Assembly: GCF_037976325.1 (NCBI RefSeq)
Contig: NZ_CP150265.1
Span: 1,855,501 to 1,919,500 of the forward strand
Direction: 5' to 3'
DNA: 64,000 nucleotides
Source: Paenibacillus sp. FSL K6-3182
Lineage (GTDB): Bacteria > Bacillota > Bacilli > Paenibacillales > Paenibacillaceae
Both the position numbers and the translations under genes were made by a program. The notes under the pieces were generated by a model. The model made no database searches. It was not told where the DNA came from and saw nothing but the letters and a program-made list of their open reading frames with translations. Below, in pieces: positions 1-8,837 of the stretch (positions within the stretch are counted from its first letter, which is position 1; every line of letters starts with the position of its first letter).

Positions 1-375
1 ATGAAGCTCGAGCAAGTGATCGAGCATATCAAAAAAAAACTGGGAATCCGTTATGTGCGTACAGTAGGGGATTTATCCATGAGTTGCAGCCGGATTGGAT
101 TGTTGGCCGGCTACAGAGGTGGAGGGGACAACGCGATTCCTTTATTTGCAAACTATAAGCTGGACTTGATCATATACGGTGAAGGCCCGGAGTGGGAGAC
201 GCCAGAGTATGTAAGGGATGCCGTCCACCTGGGCAGGCACCAAGCACTAGTTGTTCTAGGTCATTCCGAAAGCGAGCAGCCGGGTATGAAACTGCTGGCT
301 GATCGGCTTCGCCATAAATATTCTACTATTCCTGTTCATTACTTGCCTGTAGATCCCGTTTTTAAAGTGGTCTAA
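1..375 (+). CDS. NIF3/DUF34-family protein, C-terminal part (cut by window edge)
   Basis: The frame is open from the first base to a TAA at 373-375. It matches the C-terminal part of the NIF3 (DUF34) family, which are dinuclear metal-centre proteins of uncertain biochemical role. Seen: a YGEGPEWETPEY stretch near residue 60 and a GHSESEQPGMKLLADRL stretch near residue 87, where the His and Glu are the usual metal ligands of the family. Family members are normally 260-370 residues, so about two thirds of the gene lies left of the window. The ATG at base 1 is therefore probably an internal methionine rather than the start. It ends 20 bases before yesN on the same strand and may be co-transcribed, but nothing links it to xylan use. 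Confidence 0.75.
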   Translation: MKLEQVIEHIKKKLGIRYVRTVGDLSMSCSRIGLLAGYRGGGDNAIPLFANYKLDLIIYGEGPEWETPEYVRDAVHLGRHQALVVLGHSESEQPGMKLLADRLRHKYSTIPVHYLPVDPVFKVV

Positions 376-395
376 CCCCCAATAAGAGGAGGAAT

Positions 396-1979
396 ATGAT
401 GCAATTACATCGTGCTATTCTAGTTGATGATGAACCATTTACCCGCAAAGGCTTAATGAAGCTGATCGATTGGGAAACCTGCGGCTTTCAGATCGTAGGG
501 GAAGCTGACAATGGAGAGGATGCGCTTGAGCTGATCAAGCGTGTGCAGCCAGAGCTTGTCATAACGGACATTCGTATGCCGGTCATTGATGGACTTGAGC
601 TGATTCGATGCGTCATGCTGGAAAATATAGCAGTACCTTATTTTATTATCATTAGCGGTTACAATGACTTCAATTATGCCCAGCAAGCGATGCGTTATGG
701 CGTTCATGATTTCGTTGTTAAACCGGTCGATGAGATTGAATTCGCCGCTACGTTAACTAAATTAAAAGATAAATTAATACTGCAGCAAGAGGAACTGGCT
801 AGAAATGAAAGGCTGCTTGGCGGTGAAATGATTAAATCACTCATTCTCGGTGAAGCGAGCGAGGCGTCCATTGCAGAATGGGAGCAGCGTTTGAACCTGA
901 GTAAAGCTGATCGTTTATATTATTTGCTTGCTGAGCTGAACGATAACTACAACTGGCATCCGTATGAGGAGAAAGTTCCCTACACGCGCTTCAAGGAGCT
1001 TGTTCAACAAGAGCTTACGCGTATAACCTCTGCAGATCAGCCTATTTGCTTAAATGAGCATCGCAATCGTATCGGGATTTTGCTGCCTAGTTATTTACTG
1101 GCAAGATGCGGTGGAGATCTCGAGCGATTGTTAACGGCCTTTCGAGATGCGCTGGATGCACATTTGGGAAAAGGTGTATTTCTTTACGCAGGTTCTGCTG
1201 TTCAACATTTGTCGGAGATCCGAGAATCGTACAAGACCGCCAAGGAAGCCAGCTTACACAAATATATATACGAGGACAATCGCATCGTTAGCTTCGATCA
1301 AAAAAAGCTGGAGAGGCTCAATTATATCGGGTTTGATCCTGCTGAATTTAATTTATTTATGGAGCAAATGGAAGAGCTGCAGCTGGAGGCAGTGAAAACA
1401 ATTGTTGATAAATGGTTTATAGATTTTCGCGAGAAACGATATGCTCCAGAAGCGGTTAAGATGAACATCCAGCTATGCTTGATGGGGATTTTGAAAACGA
1501 TCCGCAATATGGAGGGGGATGAAAACTCCTTGCATACACTGGGACCGCTCCTAAACTGGCATGATTCTAATTTATCGCTCGGTGAACTAAAAAAACTGTT
1601 TCATGCATTTATCGAAGAGAGTCAGCAAAGTATTGCAGAGCTTAGGAAGGAACAGCTGAAGAGTGATATTCAAAAAATTAAAAGCTATATTGAAGCTAAT
1701 TATTCGCAAAACATCAGCTTGAAGAGCATTGCTGCGCTATTTTATGTCAATCCGGTCTATCTAGGCCAATTATTTAAAAAGACATACCGCGTATATTTTA
1801 ATGAATTTTTACTCCAGCTTCGAGTGAATGAGGCAAAAAAGCTGCTGAGACAATCGCGCACCATGCGTATATATGAGATTGCAGAGAAAATTGGCTTCAG
1901 CAATGCAGATTATTTTGTAACGCAATTCGAGAAGATCGAGCATATGACTCCTACAGAATACCGAAATAAGCTTTTGTAG
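396..1979 (+). CDS. yesN: Response regulator, AraC-type output (YesN-like)
   Basis: Cytoplasmic response regulator that should activate the adjacent sugar-uptake operon when phosphorylated by the YesM-like kinase. Seen: a receiver domain at residues 5-120 with the acidic pair at 11-12, phospho-acceptor Asp58 in TDIRMP and the conserved Lys in VVKPVDE. A long middle region of the YesN type follows. Two AraC helix-turn-helix motifs occupy about the last 100 residues (SIAALFYVNPVYLGQLFKK, then IAEKIGFSNADYF). Two ATG codons lie in tandem at 396 and 399. The AGGAGG at 387-392 fits the second better, so the true start may be 399. Fewer than 50 bases separate it from yesM. In related Paenibacillus aldouronate clusters this pair flanks the transporter genes in the same way. 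Confidence 0.88.
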   Translation: MMQLHRAILVDDEPFTRKGLMKLIDWETCGFQIVGEADNGEDALELIKRVQPELVITDIRMPVIDGLELIRCVMLENIAVPYFIIISGYNDFNYAQQAMRYGVHDFVVKPVDEIEFAATLTKLKDKLILQQEELARNERLLGGEMIKSLILGEASEASIAEWEQRLNLSKADRLYYLLAELNDNYNWHPYEEKVPYTRFKELVQQELTRITSADQPICLNEHRNRIGILLPSYLLARCGGDLERLLTAFRDALDAHLGKGVFLYAGSAVQHLSEIRESYKTAKEASLHKYIYEDNRIVSFDQKKLERLNYIGFDPAEFNLFMEQMEELQLEAVKTIVDKWFIDFREKRYAPEAVKMNIQLCLMGILKTIRNMEGDENSLHTLGPLLNWHDSNLSLGELKKLFHAFIEESQQSIAELRKEQLKSDIQKIKSYIEANYSQNISLKSIAALFYVNPVYLGQLFKKTYRVYFNEFLLQLRVNEAKKLLRQSRTMRIYEIAEKIGFSNADYFVTQFEKIEHMTPTEYRNKLL

Positions 1980-2026
1980 GCGTAGTTTCTTAAACCATCC
2001 GTTAGCACAAGAAAAGGAGAATATCC

Positions 2027-3802
2027 GTGAAGCTGAGCCTAAGTCTCAACAATGTTCGTCTGCGGAATAAGCTGCTCATCCTTTATATCTTTTCGGTGTT
2101 TCTTCCAATCGTGTTAACCAATGTTATTTTTTATAATGTGACGACGGATAATGTGAGAAATCAGCGGATGAAGGATATTACACGAGCAGTAGAACAGATC
2201 AACAACGAATTCCGCGCCGAAGTCGAGGATGCCGTTACCATTTCCGCTGTGTTTTATACCGATTACAACTTAAACGAAATTTTAGAAACGGACTACCAAG
2301 AGCCTGCTGCTTATGTAGAAGCTTATGATACGTATTTCCGGAGAATTTTGAATAGCTATACTCCTGTTTATGCCTCCATTCAAAGCATAAAAATTTTCGT
2401 AGAAAATCCAACAATGCTGCATTCAGGCGGCGTTGGTTATTTATCAAACGAAATTAAACAGTCTGACTGGTACCAATTGCTCAAAGAAAGAGACAATTCT
2501 TACCCTATTTTCATTCGAACGCAGCAGGAGGATTTGTATCTGAAAAGCGATGGCGCGGATAGGCGGAACACATTCAGCATTATCCGTGAGATGAATTATT
2601 TTGAATCCAAAAATAAATGGCAAAAGTATTTGAAAATCGATTTGAAAACGAGCACGATTGACCAAATATTTCGAAATCAGAACCTGCAGGGCAACATTTA
2701 TTTAATTGATGATAAAGGTCATGTGGAGTATACGACAGACCCTGAGGTGGACTGGAGCGGAAAACCGGTATCGTTTGATGAATTGGTTTTTCCAAAGGAT
2801 TCGATCCAATTTCCTTCAACGAATTCCTATGTGAGTTATTTGGAAAATTGGCGCATTGTAGGGACGATTTCGGAGGAAGAGGTGCTTAAGGATGTTAGAC
2901 AGTCCAGAGAATTTGTTTTCGTGCTGGCTTGTTTAAATATTGTTATACCGACACTGATTATATTATGGATATCACGTTCTTTGCATGAACGGCTTATTCG
3001 TATTTTGAGACATATGAAAAAAGTGAAAAACCAAAACTTTGATACGATAAAGCAAGGGGAATCCTTGGATGAAATTGGACAATTAACGAGTGAATTCAAT
3101 CGAATGACGATACAAGTGAAAAGCTTGATTGATGATGTTTATATTGCGGATATTCAGACAAAAACATTGGAGCTTGAGCGGAGGAAAGCGCAGTTGAATG
3201 CGTTGCAAAGCCAGATCAATCCTCATTTTCTGTTTAATGCGCTGGAAACGATTCGAATGCGAAGCCTTATCAAGGATGAGATGGAGACGGCCAAGATCAT
3301 ACACAATATGGCAAAAATATTTAGAACCTCGCTCACTTGGGGCAAGGACCGCGTTATGGTTAGTGAAGAAATTGAATTTATTTTGTGTTTCCTCGAAATT
3401 CAGAAATATCGATTCGAAGATCGGATGAATTACCATATTCATATCGATCCTTCTGCTAAAGAGTGTAAGGTGCCGAAAATGATGTTTTTGCCGTTTGTAG
3501 AAAATGCAAGCATCCATGGCATTGAGCCGCTAAGGCATGGAGGCAGCATCCAGGTGCAAGTTGAGCGCGAGGAGGACACGTTAATTTTCTCGATCCGAGA
3601 TAATGGGATTGGCATGAATGAACAAAAAGTAAAACAGTTTTATGGCTATTTGGATAGCGACGAAGAGCTGGGTGAAAGAATTGGCGTTCAGAACGTCATT
3701 TATCGCTTGAAGCTAATTTACGGAGACCGTTTTCAACTATTAATTGAGAGTGAGCCTGGACAAGGTACATTTATTCGGGTTGCTGTTCCTGTTGAAATAT
3801 GA
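2027..3802 (+). CDS. yesM: Sensor histidine kinase (YesM-like)
   Basis: Membrane sensor kinase partner of YesN. Seen: a transmembrane helix at about residues 17-37, a large extracellular sensing region of roughly 250 residues (probably a Cache-type fold, inferred from the family), and a second membrane helix near 290-312. A HAMP-like linker follows, then the His-kinase motif SQINPHFLFNALETIR near residue 400, and an ATPase domain with FVENASIHGIEPL (N box), RDNGIGM and GERIGVQNV (G boxes). The start is GTG at 2027 behind AAAAGGAG. The gene stands just before the binding-protein gene, so the ligand is probably an oligosaccharide released from glucuronoxylan. That ligand is inferred from the neighbours only. 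Confidence 0.88.
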   Translation: MKLSLSLNNVRLRNKLLILYIFSVFLPIVLTNVIFYNVTTDNVRNQRMKDITRAVEQINNEFRAEVEDAVTISAVFYTDYNLNEILETDYQEPAAYVEAYDTYFRRILNSYTPVYASIQSIKIFVENPTMLHSGGVGYLSNEIKQSDWYQLLKERDNSYPIFIRTQQEDLYLKSDGADRRNTFSIIREMNYFESKNKWQKYLKIDLKTSTIDQIFRNQNLQGNIYLIDDKGHVEYTTDPEVDWSGKPVSFDELVFPKDSIQFPSTNSYVSYLENWRIVGTISEEEVLKDVRQSREFVFVLACLNIVIPTLIILWISRSLHERLIRILRHMKKVKNQNFDTIKQGESLDEIGQLTSEFNRMTIQVKSLIDDVYIADIQTKTLELERRKAQLNALQSQINPHFLFNALETIRMRSLIKDEMETAKIIHNMAKIFRTSLTWGKDRVMVSEEIEFILCFLEIQKYRFEDRMNYHIHIDPSAKECKVPKMMFLPFVENASIHGIEPLRHGGSIQVQVEREEDTLIFSIRDNGIGMNEQKVKQFYGYLDSDEELGERIGVQNVIYRLKLIYGDRFQLLIESEPGQGTFIRVAVPVEI

Positions 3803-3861
3803 GGTGCTCGTAAAACGAATATCGTATATGTTTTTTAAAGTTTGAACTATAGTTTATTGGG

Positions 3862-3890
3862 TAAACAAAGTATTTTAGATTACTTATAAT
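3862..3890 (+). promoter_or_regulatory. SigA-type promoter of the aldouronate operon
   Basis: TAAACA (3862-3867), a 17-base spacer and a perfect TATAAT (3885-3890) lie 45 bases before the binding-protein gene. The -35 matches four of six consensus positions. Activation by the AraC-type YesN would suit a weak -35. Confidence 0.55.
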
Positions 3891-3903
3891 GAAAGTGCTT
3901 ACA
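3890..3903 (+). promoter_or_regulatory. cre-like operator (CcpA)
   Basis: TGAAAGTGCTTACA differs from the cre consensus TGWAANCGNTNWCA at one position (T for C in the central CG). It starts at the last base of the -10 box and covers the likely transcription start, a classic place for carbon catabolite repression. This is a motif match only. Confidence 0.6.
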
Positions 3904-3934
3904 AAAAAGTTGCACTCGAAAGGGGCTGGGGAAA

Positions 3935-5644
3935 GTGAAAAAGAAAATATTATTGACTTGTATGACTGCCTTTATGATCTTTACTGCTGCATGCTCGAAC
4001 AGCGGCAATGGCGGAGAAACAAAGCCAACAAACAGCACAAACACACCTGCAAATACTGCAAGTGAAGGGAAAGAAACAGATAAGCCGGTTGAAAAAGTTA
4101 CTTTTTCTTATTTCAATGGTGTTGCAGCAGCTAAGGACATTAACAGCAACGAGACGACGATTGGTAAAATTTTGGAGGATCAAACGGGCGTTAACTTTAA
4201 AATCGAGCATTTGGTTGGCGATTTGAACACAAAGGTTGGTACGATGATCGCATCCAACGCTTATCCAGATGTTATGATTCCGGATGCTGCAATCGACAAG
4301 ATTTTAGATGCAGGTGCGTTTATTGCACTGGACGATCTTATTGAGCAATACGGCCCTAATATTAAACGGGTATACGGCAAGTATTTCAATCAAATGAGAG
4401 CCGCGGACGGCAAAATTTACTTCCTGCCATTCTCTAATACAGTTGGCGAGTATATTCCGGATCCGAACATTAACCAAGGTGCATTCTGGGTACAACGCAG
4501 AGTATTAAAAGAAGCGGGTTATCCGAAAGTAACAACGCTTGATGGTTACATGGATCTCATTAAAAATTTCGTAGAGAAGCACAAGGATGAGGATTTGACT
4601 GGTTATGTTTCACTGACACATGACTGGAGATTTTTCGCAACTTCCAACCCTCCAAACCATTTGGCAGGTTACCCGAATGACGGCAACGTCATCGTGGATA
4701 TGAACACCTTCGAAGCAAAAACATACGCTGCGGATGAAAATACGAAGCGCTGGCTTCAAAAGCTAAATGAGATCAATGCTGAAGGCTTGTTCGATAAAGC
4801 TTCCTTCGTAGATAATTTTGATCAATATTTAGCTAAATTGACTTCGCATAAAGTGGTTGGCTTCTTCGATTACGGCTGGCAGTTTGCTAATGCTCAAAAT
4901 GCGCTCAAAGACGCCGCTAAACAAGATCCAACACAGGATGATTTCGTATACTTCCCGCTGCCAGTTACTTTTGACGGCCAAAAGGATCAATACCTGGATC
5001 CTCCAGGCTTTGTTAAAAACCGCGGCATGGGTATTACCGTGAGTGCGAAGGATCCTGCGCGTATTGTTCAATACTTGGATAATCTTCTAACAGACGAGAA
5101 CCAAATTCTTCAGAAATGGGGAATTAAAGGGGAAACGTACGAAGTAAATGAAAATGGCAGAATGTACCGTACAGCGGAACAAATCGCCAAAATCGATGAA
5201 GCTTTCAATGAAAAATTTGGATTTAAATATTATTCTTGGAACTGGCCGCTTTACAACAATGGCTCGTCTCTGCCGGATGGCAACTCCGTATCACCAGGAA
5301 TGCAAGCAGAAGTATTCCAAATGAGCCTAACCAATGAAGACAAGACTATTCTTGAAAAATATGGCGTGAAAACGTATTCCGAACTGTTTGCAGCACCGGA
5401 CGATCGTCCATGGTACCCTGCTTGGGGCATTCCGAAGGAGCAAGGCTCCACGCAGCAAATTTGGGAAACGAAAAAAGATGAGCTTACGAAAAAATACTTC
5501 CCTAAACTTGTCCTTGCGAAACCAGCTGACTTTGAGAAGGTATGGACAGAATATACAGATGCATTCGGCAAGCTGGATACAGCTGCCTACGAGAAATGGA
5601 CAACAGATGAAGTCAAGAAATTGATTGAAGCATCCAAGCAATAA
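3935..5644 (+). CDS. lplA: Extracellular sugar-binding lipoprotein of ABC importer (LplA-like)
   Basis: Solute-binding protein that captures oligosaccharides outside the membrane and hands them to the two permeases encoded next. Seen: a lipoprotein signal peptide of about 20 residues ending in a TAAC lipobox, then a Ser/Thr/Asn-rich linker and a long type-1 extracellular solute-binding domain typical of the 550-570 residue LplA/YtcQ group (569 residues here). The start is GTG at 3935 behind AAAGGGG. The genes that follow encode a GH10 xylanase and a GH67 alpha-glucuronidase, so the substrate is most likely methylglucuronoxylotriose-type aldouronates. This fits known Paenibacillus clusters but is inferred. 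A hairpin directly after the gene should raise its mRNA level over the downstream genes. No ATPase gene is present; this group usually borrows a shared MsmX-type ATPase. Confidence 0.88.
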   Translation: MKKKILLTCMTAFMIFTAACSNSGNGGETKPTNSTNTPANTASEGKETDKPVEKVTFSYFNGVAAAKDINSNETTIGKILEDQTGVNFKIEHLVGDLNTKVGTMIASNAYPDVMIPDAAIDKILDAGAFIALDDLIEQYGPNIKRVYGKYFNQMRAADGKIYFLPFSNTVGEYIPDPNINQGAFWVQRRVLKEAGYPKVTTLDGYMDLIKNFVEKHKDEDLTGYVSLTHDWRFFATSNPPNHLAGYPNDGNVIVDMNTFEAKTYAADENTKRWLQKLNEINAEGLFDKASFVDNFDQYLAKLTSHKVVGFFDYGWQFANAQNALKDAAKQDPTQDDFVYFPLPVTFDGQKDQYLDPPGFVKNRGMGITVSAKDPARIVQYLDNLLTDENQILQKWGIKGETYEVNENGRMYRTAEQIAKIDEAFNEKFGFKYYSWNWPLYNNGSSLPDGNSVSPGMQAEVFQMSLTNEDKTILEKYGVKTYSELFAAPDDRPWYPAWGIPKEQGSTQQIWETKKDELTKKYFPKLVLAKPADFEKVWTEYTDAFGKLDTAAYEKWTTDEVKKLIEASKQ

Positions 5645-5660
5645 AATAGAAGGATCGGTG

Positions 5661-5700
5661 AAAGGCCGGCTTGCGCATGCAATATGCCGGCCTTTCTTCA
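5661..5700 (+). terminator. Attenuating hairpin after the binding-protein gene
   Basis: AAAGGCCGGC (5661-5670) pairs perfectly with GCCGGCCTTT (5686-5695) and is followed by only a short T-rich stretch. Leaky hairpins between binding protein and permease genes are a common way to make more binding protein than permease. A second smaller inverted repeat, CTTCGGCG / CGCCGAAG, lies at 5761-5785. Confidence 0.7.
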
Positions 5701-5836
5701 AATATAAGAATTTATAAGTGTAATAGCTTATAAATGCCTTATATTTCTCCGTCAAAGCTGCTTCGGCGTCCAGAGGTCGCCGAAGACGCTTTTGCTTGCT
5801 ATCCAGCATCATTCAGTCCGGAAGGAGAGATTCAAG

Positions 5837-6811
5837 ATGGAACATAAGCCCGATATGTCATCGTCAAACCTGGTGCTGCCTAAGAAGCCGTCGGGACTGA
5901 AGAATTTTGCGAAAAAGCTCATTGAGCAGCGCGTGCTTGTTCTTATGTCTGTGCCGTTTCTAGCGTGGTTGTTTATTTTTAAATATATGCCTCTATGGGG
6001 GTGGACGATCGCCTTTCAAGCCTATAAGCCAGCGAAAAGCTTTAGTGAGCAGAAATGGGTTGGGTTTGATCATTTTAAATTTTTATTCGAGGACGAAAGG
6101 TTTCTTCGGGTCTTAAGAAATACAGTAGCGATGAGCGGAATCAATCTGGTTCTCGGCTTCGTTACGGCAATCACACTCGCTTTGTTGTTAAATGAGGTCA
6201 GGAAGGTTGCTTTTAAACGCATTGTTCAAACGGTCAGCTATTTGCCCCATTTTATTTCATGGGTAGTTGCGGCAAGCATTATTCAAACAACGTTATCTCC
6301 AGATGGCATTATTAATCAAATGCTGCTTTGGATCGGATGGGTGGAAAAAGGCGAGGAAATATTGTTTCTCGGTATACCTGAACAATTCTGGACCATTTTT
6401 GGAGCAAGCTCTGTATGGAAAGATGTAGGCTGGAATACAATCGTCTACCTAGCGGCAATGACGATGATTGATCCTGCGCAATATGAAGCAGCAGAGATGG
6501 ATGGAGCAGGCCGAATTAAACGGATGTGGTATGTAACGCTTCCGGGTATCAAACCGGTTATTATCGTATTGCTCATTATGAATATCGGGTATTTGCTGGA
6601 ATCGGGCTTCGAGCCGCAGTATTTGCTGGGGAACGGCATGAACGTCGATTTTTCCGAAAACCTTGACATATTTGTTCTTAAATACGGGATTGCGCAAGGC
6701 AATTACTCGCTATCAATTGCAGCGGGTATGTTTAAAACCATTATCAGCTTTATTTTATTGTTCGCAGCGAACAATCTTGCAAAACGTATGGGCGAGTCCA
6801 GACTGTTTTAG
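5837..6811 (+). CDS. lplB: ABC sugar permease (LplB-like)
   Basis: Inner-membrane permease of the aldouronate importer. Seen: about six hydrophobic segments, starting at residues 25-45, and the EAA loop motif (EAAEMDGAGRIKRMWYVTLPG) that docks onto the ATPase. The preferred start is the ATG at 5837, behind GGAAGGAGAGA. An upstream in-frame TTG at 5792 would add 15 residues but has no good ribosome site. It is 324 residues long, normal for the family, and is 15 bases from the next permease gene. Confidence 0.87.
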   Translation: MEHKPDMSSSNLVLPKKPSGLKNFAKKLIEQRVLVLMSVPFLAWLFIFKYMPLWGWTIAFQAYKPAKSFSEQKWVGFDHFKFLFEDERFLRVLRNTVAMSGINLVLGFVTAITLALLLNEVRKVAFKRIVQTVSYLPHFISWVVAASIIQTTLSPDGIINQMLLWIGWVEKGEEILFLGIPEQFWTIFGASSVWKDVGWNTIVYLAAMTMIDPAQYEAAEMDGAGRIKRMWYVTLPGIKPVIIVLLIMNIGYLLESGFEPQYLLGNGMNVDFSENLDIFVLKYGIAQGNYSLSIAAGMFKTIISFILLFAANNLAKRMGESRLF

Positions 6812-6826
6812 AGGGAGGGGTACAAC

Positions 6827-7771
6827 ATGAGTCATTCGGCATCGGAAGCTGTGTCAAACAAACCAAGCCGCATCCGCTCATCACGCGGCGATCTCATATT
6901 TGATATTTGCAATTATATATTTCTTACTTTACTGATGGTTGTGACCTTATATCCTTTCTTGAATACGGCCGCCGTATCACTTAACAATGCGACGGATTCG
7001 ATTAAGGGCGGCATATATTTGCTGCCAAGGATATGGACACTGGACAATTATGCCTATGTGCTAAAAGAAGCAACGATATTCCATGCAACGCTGATTTCAA
7101 TCCTTCGAACGGTTATTGGAACGATTGCTACCGTTTTTTGCTCAGCGATGGTCGCTTACACGATTACTAGGCAAGAATACGTTCTTAGAAAATTCGTAAC
7201 GATTGCGTTCATCTTGACAATGTATTTTAATGGCGGACTTATTCCCAACTTCTTGTTAATCCGTGATTTAGGCTTGATCAACAATTTTTGGGTCTATATT
7301 TTCCCAGGCTTAATCGGCGTATTTAACTTAATCATTATTCGTTCCTTTATTGAAGGGCTGCCAGAGAGTATTTTGGAATCAGCAAGAATAGATGGCGCAG
7401 GCGACTTCAAAATGTTCTACAGCATCGTTCTGCCGCTTTGCGTACCTGTACTTGCAACGGTTGCTTTATTCTCAGCCGTGTATCAGTGGAATCAATGGTT
7501 TGACGTGTTCTTGTACAATTCCTCGAATATCGATCTCAGTACGCTGCAGTATGAGCTGCAAAAAATTCTTCAGAACTCCAATGCATCCTTGACGGCGAAG
7601 ACGGCTGCCGATGCATTCTCGGGCGCGGCCAATTCTGGAGGGAATTCGGTGACACCGCTTGCGGTTCGGGCAACGATGACGATTGTGGCTTCCTTGCCGA
7701 TCATTATGGTATATCCGTTTCTACAGAAATACTTTGTAAAAGGTATGACCGTAGGCGGCGTGAAAGGTTAA
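6827..7771 (+). CDS. ytcP: ABC sugar permease (YtcP/LplC-like)
   Basis: Second inner-membrane permease of the same importer. Seen: six hydrophobic segments, the first at about residues 26-50, and the EAA-loop motif ESILESARIDGAGDFKMF near residue 185. The C-terminus YFVKGMTVGGVKG is characteristic of the LplC/YtcP group. The start ATG at 6827 follows GAGGGAGGGG. The gene overlaps nothing and sits 18 bases before the xylanase gene, so the transporter and intracellular hydrolases form one operon. Confidence 0.87.
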   Translation: MSHSASEAVSNKPSRIRSSRGDLIFDICNYIFLTLLMVVTLYPFLNTAAVSLNNATDSIKGGIYLLPRIWTLDNYAYVLKEATIFHATLISILRTVIGTIATVFCSAMVAYTITRQEYVLRKFVTIAFILTMYFNGGLIPNFLLIRDLGLINNFWVYIFPGLIGVFNLIIIRSFIEGLPESILESARIDGAGDFKMFYSIVLPLCVPVLATVALFSAVYQWNQWFDVFLYNSSNIDLSTLQYELQKILQNSNASLTAKTAADAFSGAANSGGNSVTPLAVRATMTIVASLPIIMVYPFLQKYFVKGMTVGGVKG

Positions 7772-7789
7772 TAGACAGGGGGAAATAAG

Positions 7790-8809
7790 ATGAGCAGCAA
7801 TACAGCGAGTTCTGTTCCTAAGTTATACGAAGCATTTAAAGATTCATTTGATATAGGCGCAGCGGTTAATCCGCGTACCATTGTTCAGGCTCGCGATCTC
7901 ATTGCCACCCATTTTAACAGCTTGACTGCTGAGAATGAAATGAAGTTTGTTAGTTTGCACCCTTCCGAAGATACCTATACGTTCGAAGAAGCAGACAAAA
8001 TCGTCGCATTTGCAAGAGAGCATGGGAAAAGAATGAGAGGGCATACACTGGTCTGGCATAATCAGACATCCGATTGGCTGTTTGAAGAAGCGGATGGTAG
8101 CCCAGTTAGCCGCGAGAAGCTTTTGGATCGATTGAAATCGCATATTCATACCGTTGTTGGCCGTTATAAAGATGATATTTATGCTTGGGACGTCGTAAAT
8201 GAAGTCATTTCTGACGAAGGCGCAGCTATGCTGCGTCCAACCAAATGGCTGGATATCGCCGGAGTGGACTATATTGCCAAAGCGTTTGAATTCACACATG
8301 AAGCAGATCCTAAAGCTCAGCTTTTCTATAATGATTATAATGAGTCGAACCCTATGAAACGCGATAAAATCTATCAATTGGTTAAATCGCTGCTAGAGCA
8401 GGATGTCCCGATTCATGGCGTTGGCCTTCAAGCGCATTGGAGCTTATATCATCCTCATTTAGATGAAATACGGGCTGCTATCGAGAAGTACGCTTCACTT
8501 GGCCTAAGACTGCAATTAACCGAGCTTGATATATCGATGTTCCGCCATGATGATGTACGAACCGACCTAGCAAAGCCTACTGAAGAAATGCTGGAGCTGC
8601 AGGAGAAACGATATGAGGCTGTCTTTCATTTGCTGACGGAATATCGCAATCATATTGATGCTGTTACGTTCTGGGGAGCGGCGGATGATTATACGTGGCT
8701 CAGTGATTTTCCTGTACGTGGACGGAAAAATTGGCCAATGCTATTTGATGAGAACCATGAGCCAAAAGGTTCGTTCTGGCGCATCATGAAGCAGCACTCA
8801 TCTCTCTGA
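7790..8809 (+). CDS. xynA2: Intracellular endo-1,4-beta-xylanase, GH10
   Basis: Glycoside hydrolase family 10 enzyme cleaving beta-1,4-xylosidic bonds of imported xylo-oligosaccharides. Seen: the GH10 barrel signatures LTAENEMKF (residues 46-54), RGHTLVWHNQ (93-102), WDVVNEV with acid/base Glu138, and LQLTELDIS with nucleophile Glu245. At 339 residues it is a bare catalytic domain, with no signal peptide, binding module or surface-anchoring domain. It therefore acts in the cytoplasm after transport. The next gene removes the methylglucuronate side group, so the two enzymes should work in sequence. Start ATG 7790 is behind AGGGGG. Confidence 0.92.
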   Translation: MSSNTASSVPKLYEAFKDSFDIGAAVNPRTIVQARDLIATHFNSLTAENEMKFVSLHPSEDTYTFEEADKIVAFAREHGKRMRGHTLVWHNQTSDWLFEEADGSPVSREKLLDRLKSHIHTVVGRYKDDIYAWDVVNEVISDEGAAMLRPTKWLDIAGVDYIAKAFEFTHEADPKAQLFYNDYNESNPMKRDKIYQLVKSLLEQDVPIHGVGLQAHWSLYHPHLDEIRAAIEKYASLGLRLQLTELDISMFRHDDVRTDLAKPTEEMLELQEKRYEAVFHLLTEYRNHIDAVTFWGAADDYTWLSDFPVRGRKNWPMLFDENHEPKGSFWRIMKQHSSL

Positions 8810-8837
8810 GCCAGCTTACAAGGAGGCACGTTAATAA